A stretch of 64,000 nt of DNA from Oceanicola granulosus HTCC2516. Its GTDB lineage: Bacteria > Pseudomonadota > Alphaproteobacteria > Rhodobacterales > Rhodobacteraceae. The notes below the pieces were generated by a model that saw only the letters and a program-made list of their open reading frames with translations, had not been told where the DNA came from and did not search any database. The translations under genes were made by a program, and so were the position numbers. Where the stretch lies: NCBI RefSeq assembly GCF_000153305.1, contig NZ_CH724111.1:68046-132045 (forward strand), given 5' to 3'. Shown in pieces: positions 20,441 through 27,379 of the stretch (the first letter of the stretch is position 1; each line of letters starts with the position of its first letter).

Positions 20441-20468
20441 GGGAGGATCCCGGATTGGTGATGTCGGG

Positions 20469-20502
20469 GGTCCGGGCCCGCAGGGAGGAACGGGCCCGGA
20501 CC
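20469..20502 (-). other. Intercistronic GC hairpin after the peptide-type binding-protein gene
   Basis: A perfect 12-bp inverted repeat, GGTCCGGGCCCG at 20469-20480 and its complement at 20491-20502, with a 10-nt loop. It fills the gap between the binding protein stop (20520) and the permease start (20440). No T-run is seen, which fits mRNA stabilisation or partial attenuation within an operon better than termination. Confidence 0.6.
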
Positions 20503-20519
20503 GGTGGAGGTGGCCGAGC

Positions 20520-22091
20520 TTACTCGGTCATCTCCATGAGCCGGAAGCTGAAGCCCATCCCGTCGACGCCGAACGCCATGTCGGGGTCGGACAGCGCCGG
20601 GGCGTTGACCCGGTTGGACGCGGCGAAGACCGACTGCCGGTCGTAGCCGTAGATCGTGGGCGCCAGCTCCATCAGCCGGTCGTTCAGGTCGCTGTAGGCC
20701 GCCTCGCGCTCCGCCTCTCCCGGCCCGCGCCGGCCCGCCTCGAGGGCGGCGTCGACGTCCGCGTCATCGAGGTATTCCGGCGACTGCCAGGTCCCCGGCG
20801 TCGAGGAATGGTACATGCCGTAGAGCAGCGTGTCCGGGTCGCCGGTGACGGCGTTGACGAAGATCTGGCTGATATGCGGCGTGTTCTCCGGGCTGGCGAC
20901 CCGCTCGGTGAACAGCGCCCAGGGCAGCGTCTCGATCGTCGAGGAGATCCCCAGCTCGGCGAAGTTCGCCTGCATCAGCAACGCGAAGCGCTCCTCGAGC
21001 GGCACCTCGGCGATCCAGCTGATCTCGAGGTTCCAGTCCTCCGGCGGCGTCGGGCAATCGGCGAGGTATTCCCGCGCCGCGTCGAGATCGCGCGTCAGCA
21101 CCTCCTCGGCCGGGTTCGCGCCGAACATACCGACCGGGATCGCCCCGGTGGAGGCCGAGCCCGACGACACCTCGTCGGTGATCGCCACCATCCGCAGCGC
21201 CGTGTCGTAGTCGAAGGCGTGTGCCAGCGCCTGGCGGCAATTGACGTCGTCGAGCGGCGCGCGGGCGGTGTTCATCTTGATGTAGAACGCCCCGGTCCCG
21301 CTCTCGGTGAAGAGCTGCGCGCCGTCCTCGGCAAGCGCCCGGATCACCTCCGGCGGCAGCCACTGGCTGGCGATGTCATGCTCGCCCTGGGCCAGCAGCG
21401 TGCGCACCGTGGCGGCCTCCAGCGAGTAGCGCAGCCGCACCTCGTCGGGCGCCGCCTCGTTGATGTCGAGGAAGTAGCCGTCGTTGACCGCCATCACGGT
21501 CTCGTCCTGCGGATTGTGCGACGTGACGGTGTAGGCCCCCGTCCCCGCGCCGGTGCCGGACAGGAACGCCTCGCCCCAAGGATCGTCCTCGGTCGCGTTC
21601 TCCTCGACCAGCGCCTTGTCGACGATGGGCAGGCGGATCAGCGAGGCCACGAAGGGCGCGTAGGGCTCCTCGAGCTCGAAGCGCACGGTGCGCTCGTCGA
21701 CCGCCTCGGCGGTGACGCCGCCGAACAGGTGCGACAGGCCCTGCCCCAGCGTCTGCATCCGCTCGAGCGAATAGACCACGTCCTCGGCCCGCAGCGGATT
21801 GCCCGACTGGAAGCTGACGTCGTCGCGCAGCGTGAAGGTGTAGGTCGCGCCGTCGACCTCCCAGCTCTCCGCCAGGTGCGGGTCGTGGCCGGGCTCGCCC
21901 TGCTTGGGCAGCACGAGCGTGTCGTAGACGTTGAACATCAGGATGCTGTCGGCGTAGTCCGACGCTTTCGCGGGGTCGAGCTCGCCCACGGCGACCTCGT
22001 CGAGCCGCAGCACGCTCTGCGCGAAGGCCGGGCTGGTCAGCGCGGTGGCCGCCGCGAGGGCGGCCCCGGCCAGCAGGTGGCGGTTGGTCAT
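20520..22091 (-). CDS. Extracellular solute-binding protein, family 5 (peptide/nickel type)
   Basis: Periplasmic binding protein, 523 aa, with a signal peptide (basic start, hydrophobic core, cleavage after AFAQ at about residue 25). The mature part has the family-5 features: LAESWEV near residue 70, a TFTLRDDVSFQSG stretch near residue 88 and a DVVYSLERM segment. It belongs to the DppBCDF-type importer. Its ATG overlaps the XRE-cupin stop by 4 nt. The ligand is probably a peptide-like or cyclic amide compound, judged only by the hydantoinase genes in the same operon. Confidence 0.92.
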   Translation of the reverse strand: MTNRHLLAGAALAAATALTSPAFAQSVLRLDEVAVGELDPAKASDYADSILMFNVYDTLVLPKQGEPGHDPHLAESWEVDGATYTFTLRDDVSFQSGNPLRAEDVVYSLERMQTLGQGLSHLFGGVTAEAVDERTVRFELEEPYAPFVASLIRLPIVDKALVEENATEDDPWGEAFLSGTGAGTGAYTVTSHNPQDETVMAVNDGYFLDINEAAPDEVRLRYSLEAATVRTLLAQGEHDIASQWLPPEVIRALAEDGAQLFTESGTGAFYIKMNTARAPLDDVNCRQALAHAFDYDTALRMVAITDEVSSGSASTGAIPVGMFGANPAEEVLTRDLDAAREYLADCPTPPEDWNLEISWIAEVPLEERFALLMQANFAELGISSTIETLPWALFTERVASPENTPHISQIFVNAVTGDPDTLLYGMYHSSTPGTWQSPEYLDDADVDAALEAGRRGPGEAEREAAYSDLNDRLMELAPTIYGYDRQSVFAASNRVNAPALSDPDMAFGVDGMGFSFRLMEMTE

Positions 22092-22738
22092 GTCACTTCA
22101 CTCCTGTTGATGGCGTTTGGCTGGCCCTCGTTGACCGGGGCGCTTTCGTGAATGGGTCCGGGCGCGTCACCGAAGATGTCCATGGTGCCGCACCACAGGA
22201 ACGAGGCCGTCCTGTCGGTGTCGTTCCAGGTCGAGTGCACGCGGGTGCTGTCAAAGTGCACCGAATCGCCGGAGCGCAGGACGTCGATCGTCCCCTCGAT
22301 CTCCACCGTCACCTCGCCGGCGAGCACGAAGAACATCTCCTCCCCCCGGTGGCTGATCGGCTCGCCCCGGTGGCCGGGCGGCTCGTGGACGATAACCGAG
22401 TAGAGCTGCGAGCCCCGGAACGACGACGAGATCCGCTCGTAGCTCATGTCGGAGGCGGCCAGCGCGAACACCTCGCGCATCGCCTGCCGCGTCGTCTCGC
22501 TGCCCCGCTTCGGGCGATCGAGAAACTCCGGGATCGAGGCCCCGAGCACCTCCGCGATCGTCGCCAGGGACGACAGCGACGGCGCCGTCAGCCCGCGCTC
22601 GATCTGGCTGATGAACCCGACCGACAGGCCCGCCTCGTCCGCGACCGTCTGCATCGACAGCCCCAGCTCCTTGCGCCGCGCCCGCAGGGCTGTTCCGAGC
22701 GTGCCGGCGTCCGGGGATTTGGCTTCCGTTTTTACCAT
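22088..22738 (-). CDS. XRE-family regulator with cupin domain
   Basis: A 216-aa transcription regulator: an XRE helix-turn-helix at about residues 16-70 (LRARRKELGLSMQTVADEAG, then SVGFISQIERG) and a C-terminal cupin at about 120-190 (GEPISHRGEEMFFVLAG, then a GDSVHFDS turn). It is the first gene of the operon and probably senses the substrate through the cupin. No ribosome site is visible before the ATG, so it may be leaderless. TTGACG at 22770-22775 is a plausible -35. A perfect inverted repeat at 22780-22798 and a half-copy at the start codon are likely its own operator. Confidence 0.9.
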   Translation of the reverse strand: MVKTEAKSPDAGTLGTALRARRKELGLSMQTVADEAGLSVGFISQIERGLTAPSLSSLATIAEVLGASIPEFLDRPKRGSETTRQAMREVFALAASDMSYERISSSFRGSQLYSVIVHEPPGHRGEPISHRGEEMFFVLAGEVTVEIEGTIDVLRSGDSVHFDSTRVHSTWNDTDRTASFLWCGTMDIFGDAPGPIHESAPVNEGQPNAINRSEVT

Positions 22739-22779
22739 GACTAAAAACCTGAAGCGAACCGGCCCCTCCCGTCAAGGAC

Positions 22780-22798
22780 TTTTTAGCCCTGCTAAAAA
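22780..22798 (-). promoter_or_regulatory. Candidate operator of the XRE-cupin regulator
   Basis: Perfect inverted repeat TTTTTAGC-CCT-GCTAAAAA, just upstream of the TTGACG (22770-22775) that could be the -35 of the hydantoinase operon. A further half copy, CTAAAAA at 22741-22747, touches the start of the XRE-cupin gene. The AT-rich repeat stands out in very GC-rich DNA. Confidence 0.5.
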
Positions 22799-22878
22799 TT
22801 TTCAGAGATTGCCGCCACTTCGCCTCCGGGCTGCATGGCGACCTCCCGCACGGGTCGCCGGAGACGCAATCTTGCGCC

Positions 22879-23562
22879 CTAGCTCGTCACCTCCACATGG
22901 CTCACCGACGGATCCGCCACCCGCACGCCCGCCAGCAGGCGGCTCTGCAGGTGCGTCGCCACGTAGGAGGCATGGAACGACGACGGCGCCAGCAGCGTCA
23001 GCCGCCCGCCGTCGCGCCCCACTTCCGTCAGCAGGTGGAACCATGCCCCGTAGGTCGCCGCGTCCTCGCGGTGCAGCACCGCCTGCGCCGCGCCCCAGGT
23101 GCCGGCGGCCGCGCCCCCTGCCCCCGGTTCGGGCGCGCGGAACGGCACCACGTTGCCCGCCTCCGGCGCCGTCTCGCCCGGCGCGAGCCGGTCGACGAAG
23201 TCCGTCCCGATGTTGGCCCAGACGGGCCGCGTGTCGATCAGGATGCGCTCGAGGTCGAGCCCGTGCACCGAGACCCGCCCCCGCGCCCCCTGCCGCTTCA
23301 GCACCAGCCAGCCGAGGCCCCGCAGGCGGGCCATCTCGCGCTTCACCGTGCGCTCGTCGACGCACCAGAGCCGCGCGATCTCCGCCTGCCCCATCGACAG
23401 CTCGTCGCGTTGCCAGTTGTAGCGCGTGGTGATGAGGGAGGTCAGCCGCAGGATCAGCCGTTGGCGCGACTTGTCGCCCGAGAGCGCGAACGCCATGAGT
23501 GCCGAGAGGATGTCGTACTTGCGAGACGCCGCCTCGCGCCCCACAGGCCTCAGAACCTGCAT
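22879..23562 (-). CDS. DnaA-like plasmid replication initiator
   Basis: A 227-aa protein that looks like the DnaA-like replicases of Rhodobacterales plasmids. A central winged-helix region at about residues 34-100 (MGQAEIARLWCVDERTVKREM, key part DERTVKRE) should bind the origin. The last 65 residues (YGAWFHLL, then LLAPSSFHASYV) resemble the DnaA N-terminal domain, here placed at the C-terminus. The ATG at 23560-23562 has AGGAG six nt upstream; an in-frame TTG at 23634 has no site. A TTGACA at 23680-23685 is a likely -35. It is divergent from parA across a repeat-rich gap. Family assignment rests on motif resemblance and context. Confidence 0.75.
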   Translation of the reverse strand: MQVLRPVGREAASRKYDILSALMAFALSGDKSRQRLILRLTSLITTRYNWQRDELSMGQAEIARLWCVDERTVKREMARLRGLGWLVLKRQGARGRVSVHGLDLERILIDTRPVWANIGTDFVDRLAPGETAPEAGNVVPFRAPEPGAGGAAAGTWGAAQAVLHREDAATYGAWFHLLTEVGRDGGRLTLLAPSSFHASYVATHLQSRLLAGVRVADPSVSHVEVTS

Positions 23563-23656
23563 CACCGTCTCCTGCCCGCCCGCCGTTGCCGGCGTGTTGC
23601 TGCCTCGCGGCCGACCTGTCCGGCGCTTTCGCAACGCTCTTCGTCAACCTGACGTC

Positions 23657-23685
23657 ATTTGCGTCCGCTTCTTCGATTCTGTCAA
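23657..23685 (-). promoter_or_regulatory. Candidate promoter of the replicase gene
   Basis: On the minus strand, a perfect -35 TTGACA (23680-23685) is followed after 17 nt by a weak -10, GCAAAT (23657-23662). Transcription would start near 23650, leaving a leader of about 90 nt before the preferred ATG. Confidence 0.4.
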
Positions 23686-23751
23686 GCAGACTCGCCGCGC
23701 GCGGCCCGACCCTCCCCTGATCCAGGATCGAAGATCGGTATCTATGGTGAT

Positions 23752-23827
23752 GGGGGACATCCTGTCTGTCCCCCAATCCTGCGGAAATGTCCCCCAATCG
23801 GCAGCGGGGGGCAACCTGCTGTCCCCC
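23752..23827. repeat. Iteron-like repeats, core TGTCCCCC
   Basis: TGTCCCCC occurs at 23767-23774, 23788-23795 and 23820-23827, the first two followed by AAT, and in inverted orientation at 23752-23759. The direct copies are 21 and 32 nt apart, close to two and three turns of the DNA helix, so a protein binding them would sit on one face. These are probable binding sites for the replicase. Confidence 0.55.
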
Positions 23828-23902
23828 TAAATCTGCGCCTCGCCTCTACCCGTCGCCGCCGCTGCCGATTCGCGCCGCGACCCCGCGCAAGACGCTGTAT
23901 AC

Positions 23903-23918
23903 CTTCCCCGCGGGGAAG
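23903..23918. repeat. parS-like palindrome 1, upstream of parA
   Basis: Perfect 16-bp palindrome CTTCCCCGCGGGGAAG in the gap upstream of parA. It is one of five copies in the partition region and the only one outside the parA-parB span. Confidence 0.7.
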
Positions 23919-24014
23919 ATCCGGCCACAGGATATTCCCCCTTTCCCAAATCTCCAAATTCGGCGTAGTTTGCGACCCGAGCAGATTTAACGTCCCGAAA
24001 AGAGGCAGGCCCGG

Positions 24015-25313
24015 ATGTACACCCACGAGGACCTCGCGCAGCTGCAGGCGAAGTCGCTGAAGATGCAGAGCTGGATCCGCCAGCAGACCTTCAGCCCCGA
24101 GAACAACAAGACGCTCCGGCGCTTCTCCTCCTGGGAGGTGGCCGAGCTGATCTTCCGCATCAACCAGTCCACCTTCCGCGGCCGCCTCGCCGCCGAGCCG
24201 AACCTTCCCGGCGGGGAAGTCGAGCCAGACGGCCGGCAGCGCTGGTTCTCCCTCGAGGAGATCAACGAGCTGCGCCGGCGCATGAAGGTTAACCGCAGGA
24301 GCCTGCTGCCGCCCCGCCCCAAGGACAAGCGCGCCTTCCGCTGCGCCATCGCCAACTTCAAGGGCGGCGCCGGCAAGTCGACCGTGGCCCTGCACTTCGC
24401 CCACGCCGCCGCGCTCGACGGCTACCGGGTGCTCCTCGTCGACTTCGACCCGCAGGCCACGCTGTCGCACTCGATGGGCCTGACCGACACCGTCGAGGAC
24501 TACACCGTCTGGGGCATCATGGCGCGCGACCTGATCCGCGAGACCGACCGGATGAACGCCGACACCCCCAGGGCCGCCGCGAGCGGGACCGCCCTGCCCC
24601 ACCGCACGATCCCGTCGTCGATCCGCGACCTCGGCCTCGACCGGCTGCGCCACGGCGACTTCATCAAGAAGACCGCCTGGTCCACGATCGACATCGTCCC
24701 CTCCTGCGCCAACGCCGCCTTCGTCGAGTTCGCCTCCGCCCAGTACCGCCACCTCAATCCCGAATGGTCGTTCTTCGCCGCCGTCTCCCGCTACCTCGAC
24801 CAGCTCGGCGACGACGATTACGACCTCATCCTCTTCGATTGCCCGCCCGCCATCGGCTACCAGTCGATGAACGCGGTCTTCGCCGCCGACATGCTCTACA
24901 TCCCGTCGGGCCCGGGCTATTGGGAGTACGACAGCACCACGAGCTTCATCGGCCAGCTCTCCGAGGCGCTCGAGGATCTCGGCCACGGATTCGAAGGCAC
25001 CTTCCCCGCGGGGAAGATCGCCCTGCCCAAGGCCTTCACCGACATCCGCTTCCTGATGACCCGCTACGAGCCCGGCAACGACCTGCACCGCGCGATGCTG
25101 GAAGCCTTTCGCAAGGTTTTCGGGGAACACTTGGCGGAGCACCCCGTCGAGATGACCCGCGCTGTCGAGCAGTCGGGCCGGTTCCTGAGCTCGGTCTACG
25201 AGATCGACTACCGCGAGATGACCCGGGAGACATGGCGGCGCGCGCGGGCGAGCTTCGACCGCGCCTACGACGAGTTCCGCGGCCGCGTCGTGACGGCGTG
25301 GGACGAGATATGA
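24015..25313 (+). CDS. parA: Plasmid partition ATPase ParA
   Basis: A 432-aa type Ia ParA-like protein. An N-terminal region at about residues 30-95 has a helix-turn-helix-like segment (SSWEVAELIFRIN, then SLEEINELRR) that often binds its own promoter. The deviant Walker A KGGAGKST is at residues 116-123, followed by VDFDPQ and the FDCPPAIGY switch region. It drives segregation of the replicon with ParB and parS. Two parS-like sequences lie inside its coding region, one imperfect (24204-24219, encoding LPGGE) and one perfect (25001-25016, encoding FPAGK). ParB follows after 60 nt. Confidence 0.9.
   Translation: MYTHEDLAQLQAKSLKMQSWIRQQTFSPENNKTLRRFSSWEVAELIFRINQSTFRGRLAAEPNLPGGEVEPDGRQRWFSLEEINELRRRMKVNRRSLLPPRPKDKRAFRCAIANFKGGAGKSTVALHFAHAAALDGYRVLLVDFDPQATLSHSMGLTDTVEDYTVWGIMARDLIRETDRMNADTPRAAASGTALPHRTIPSSIRDLGLDRLRHGDFIKKTAWSTIDIVPSCANAAFVEFASAQYRHLNPEWSFFAAVSRYLDQLGDDDYDLILFDCPPAIGYQSMNAVFAADMLYIPSGPGYWEYDSTTSFIGQLSEALEDLGHGFEGTFPAGKIALPKAFTDIRFLMTRYEPGNDLHRAMLEAFRKVFGEHLAEHPVEMTRAVEQSGRFLSSVYEIDYREMTRETWRRARASFDRAYDEFRGRVVTAWDEI
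24204..24219. repeat. parS-like palindrome 2, imperfect, inside parA
   Basis: CTTCCCGGCGGGGAAG differs from the consensus by one base (C to G at position 7), which breaks one pair of the palindrome. It encodes residues 64-68 of ParA as LPGGE instead of FPAGK. Confidence 0.55.
25001..25016. repeat. parS-like palindrome 3, inside parA
   Basis: Perfect copy of CTTCCCCGCGGGGAAG within the parA reading frame, where it encodes the tail of TFPAGKI near residue 330. Confidence 0.7.
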
Positions 25314-25333
25314 CAGCGCGGCTAGAGGCGGAC

Positions 25334-25349
25334 CTTCCCCGCGGGGAAG
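25334..25349. repeat. parS-like palindrome 4, between parA and parB
   Basis: Perfect 16-bp core; the symmetry extends to 22 bp (25331-25352) by flanking GAC and GTC. It occupies the 60-nt gap just before the parB ribosome site AAGGAGG. Confidence 0.75.
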
Positions 25350-25373
25350 GTCGCAACAAGGAGGAGAGGGCGC

Positions 25374-26477
25374 ATGGCTAAGAAGCGCAGGATGTTCGAC
25401 ATCGAGCTGCCCGAGGACGACGCACCCGCGGCCGCACCGGAAACCAAGGCAGCGGAGCCGACCTTCCCCGCGGGGAAGGTCTCCGAGCGGCGCGGCCCGA
25501 TGGCCTCCGCGATCACCGAAGCCAGCACCGCCGCGCGCGAGCGCCAGGAGGTGGAGGCGAAGATCCGCGCCGAGAACGACGCGCTCGCTCACGAGCTCGT
25601 CCGGCTGAAGAAGCTCGGCCTCGTGGTCGAGACGGTCCCGCTCGACGCGATCCACAGCCGCAAGCTGGTTCGCGACCGCAGCGCCGGACTGGATTACGAC
25701 CTCAGGGAGCTCAAGGTCTCCATCGCCGAGATCGGCCTGTCCAACCCGATCCGGCTCGAGCGGGCCGGAGACGGCTACGAGCTGATCCAGGGCTACCGCC
25801 GCCTTTCCGCCTACCGCGAGCTGTTGGAGGAGACGGGCGAGGAGCGCTTCGCCGCCATTCCCGCCGCCGTCGCCGAGCCGGGGGAGGGGGCCGAGACGCT
25901 CTACCGCCGGATGGTCGACGAGAACCTCGTGCGCAAGGACATCTCCTTCGGCGAGATGGCCCAGCTCGCGCTCGACTACGCCGCGGATCCGGCCACCGCC
26001 TGCGACGATCCGCACGAGGCCGTGGCCCAGCTCTACAAGTCCGCCGGCTACCAGAAGCGCAGCTACATCCGCAACTTCCTCCCCATCGTCGAGCGGCTCG
26101 GCAAGCACCTCAAGTACCTGCCCGACCTGCCGCGCTCGCTGGGGCTGGAGCTGGCCAGGAAGATGGAAGAGGTCGAAGGCATCGACGCCCGCATCCAGGC
26201 CGAGCTGCAGGACTGGGAGACGCGCTCGGTCAAGGACGAGCTCACCGTCCTGCGCCGCATCGTCGAGCAGGGCAGGGGGGTCGCCCCCGCCCCGGCGCCG
26301 GACGCCTCCAAGCCGAGCAAGGCGCGCACCAGCTTCCAGTTCGACCACCCCGCCGGGAGGGCGCGCTGCACCGCCTCCAACGGCCGCCTCGAAGTGCGCC
26401 TCGAGCGCGACTTCTCCACCATCGACCGCCGCAAGCTGGAGGCGGCGGTGCAGAAGCTGCTGGACGGTCTGGGATAA
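25374..26477 (+). CDS. parB: Plasmid partition protein ParB
   Basis: A 367-aa ParB-family DNA-binding protein. It has the family core near residues 85-150: LDAIHSRKL, then a LKVSIAEIGLSNPI region and LIQGYRRLSAYREL. The central helix-turn-helix region is around 180-245. The ATG is preceded by AAGGAGG. The disordered-looking N-terminus contains TFPAGKV at residues 29-35, encoded by a perfect parS-like palindrome. It should bind the five palindromes and recruit ParA. The CDS ends before a pair of REP-like hairpins. Confidence 0.9.
   Translation: MAKKRRMFDIELPEDDAPAAAPETKAAEPTFPAGKVSERRGPMASAITEASTAARERQEVEAKIRAENDALAHELVRLKKLGLVVETVPLDAIHSRKLVRDRSAGLDYDLRELKVSIAEIGLSNPIRLERAGDGYELIQGYRRLSAYRELLEETGEERFAAIPAAVAEPGEGAETLYRRMVDENLVRKDISFGEMAQLALDYAADPATACDDPHEAVAQLYKSAGYQKRSYIRNFLPIVERLGKHLKYLPDLPRSLGLELARKMEEVEGIDARIQAELQDWETRSVKDELTVLRRIVEQGRGVAPAPAPDASKPSKARTSFQFDHPAGRARCTASNGRLEVRLERDFSTIDRRKLEAAVQKLLDGLG
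25463..25478. repeat. parS-like palindrome 5, inside parB
   Basis: Perfect 16-bp core with the same 22-bp extended symmetry as copy 4 (25460-25481). It is read in frame within parB and encodes TFPAGKV. Confidence 0.75.
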
Positions 26478-26502
26478 AGTGGTGCAACTTTAAGTAGTGC
26501 GG

Positions 26503-26569
26503 GTAAGCCGGGCTGAAGCCCGGCCTACGGGCCGTGAGCGCGTCGACGTAAGCCGGGCTTCAGCCCGGC
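26503..26569. repeat. Pair of REP-like hairpins at the parB / hydrolase junction
   Basis: Two near-identical elements, GTAAGCCGGGCT-GA-AGCCCGGC at 26503-26524 (continuing into CTAC at 26528) and GTAAGCCGGGCT-TC-AGCCCGGC at 26548-26569, each with an 8-bp stem and 2-nt loop. The GTAA/GTAG head resembles the tetranucleotide head of REP elements. The TGA stop of the convergent hydrolase gene lies in the loop of the second hairpin. They may end transcription from both sides. Confidence 0.6.
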
Positions 26570-27372
26570 ACCCCCTCCACCAGCGCCGCCAGCGTCGCGG
26601 CGATCTTCTCCGGCACCTCCAGCGGCGACAGGTGCCGCACGCCGGGCAGCACCTCGTAGGTCGCGCCGGGGATGGCGCGGGCGAGGTCCTTCGCCATCGG
26701 GATCGGCGTCGCGTAATCCTCCTCGCCGACCACCACGGCGGCGGGCACCGAAACCCCCGGCAGCGCGTCGCGCAGGTCGGCGCGGCCGAGCATGCGGCAG
26801 GTCTCGAGGTAGGCGTCGGGATCGTTGGCGGTGAACACCGCGACCGTCTCCTCGACGAGGCCCGGATTGGCCTCGCGGAAGTGGTCTGAGAACCACCGGG
26901 TCTTCTGGAAGCCCGTCAGCGCCGCCAGCCCCTCGGCCCGCGCCTTCTGGCCCCGGCCCTCCCAGTCCGCCGGCGCCGTCTCGCCGTACCACGCCGTCGT
27001 GTCGAACAGCCCCAGCGCCCGCGTCCGCGCGCCGTGGCGGGCGCAGAAGGCCTGCGCCACGCAGCCGCCCATCGACGCGCCGCCGATCACCGCCGCGTCC
27101 CAGCCCGCGTCGTCGAGCACCGCGGCGAGGTCGTCGGCGAACTGCTCGACGGCATAGGGCCCGGCCGGCTTGCCCGACGCCCCGTGGCCCCGGCAATCGA
27201 GCGCCAGCACCTCCCAGTCGTCGCCGAGCGCCGCCGCCGTCGCCTCCCAGAATTCCGCCCGCATCGCCAGCGAGTGCACCAGCGCGACCCGGTGCTTCGC
27301 CGCGCCGCCGCGCCAGATCACGTAGCGCAGGGCGGTGCCGTCGGGGGCGGTGGCTTGGTGTTCGCTCTTCAT
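26560..27372 (-). CDS. Alpha/beta-hydrolase fold protein
   Basis: A 270-aa cytoplasmic alpha/beta hydrolase. It has the oxyanion-hole region LVHSLAM near residue 30, the nucleophile elbow GASMGG near residue 97, a VVVGEED acid-loop region near 210 and the catalytic His in GVRHLSP near 248. This pattern resembles 3-oxoadipate enol-lactonases and related C-C or ester hydrolases. Start is the ATG at 27370-27372, 7 nt after the ThDP gene. It is the last gene of the TctAB-ThDP operon; its stop lies in a REP-like hairpin. A ring-cleavage or lactone-opening role is possible but inferred. Confidence 0.85.
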   Translation of the reverse strand: MKSEHQATAPDGTALRYVIWRGGAAKHRVALVHSLAMRAEFWEATAAALGDDWEVLALDCRGHGASGKPAGPYAVEQFADDLAAVLDDAGWDAAVIGGASMGGCVAQAFCARHGARTRALGLFDTTAWYGETAPADWEGRGQKARAEGLAALTGFQKTRWFSDHFREANPGLVEETVAVFTANDPDAYLETCRMLGRADLRDALPGVSVPAAVVVGEEDYATPIPMAKDLARAIPGATYEVLPGVRHLSPLEVPEKIAATLAALVEGVPG

Positions 27373-27379
27373 GTCAGCC

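Larger units (their letters stand above)
23563..24014. other. Candidate replication origin / control region between replicase and parA
   Basis: This 452-nt gap has no convincing gene. It holds the replicase promoter, four copies of TGTCCCCC (one inverted), one palindromic parS-like site (23903-23918) and an AT-richer stretch at about 23930-24000 before parA. Placement between a plasmid replicase and parA, with iteron-like repeats, makes it the best origin candidate in the window. No clear DnaA box (TTATCCACA) was seen. Confidence 0.55.

Noticed and set aside
23634..23634. TTG start for the replicase adding 24 residues
   Set aside because: No ribosome site at workable spacing, while the ATG at 23562 has AGGAG at six nt.
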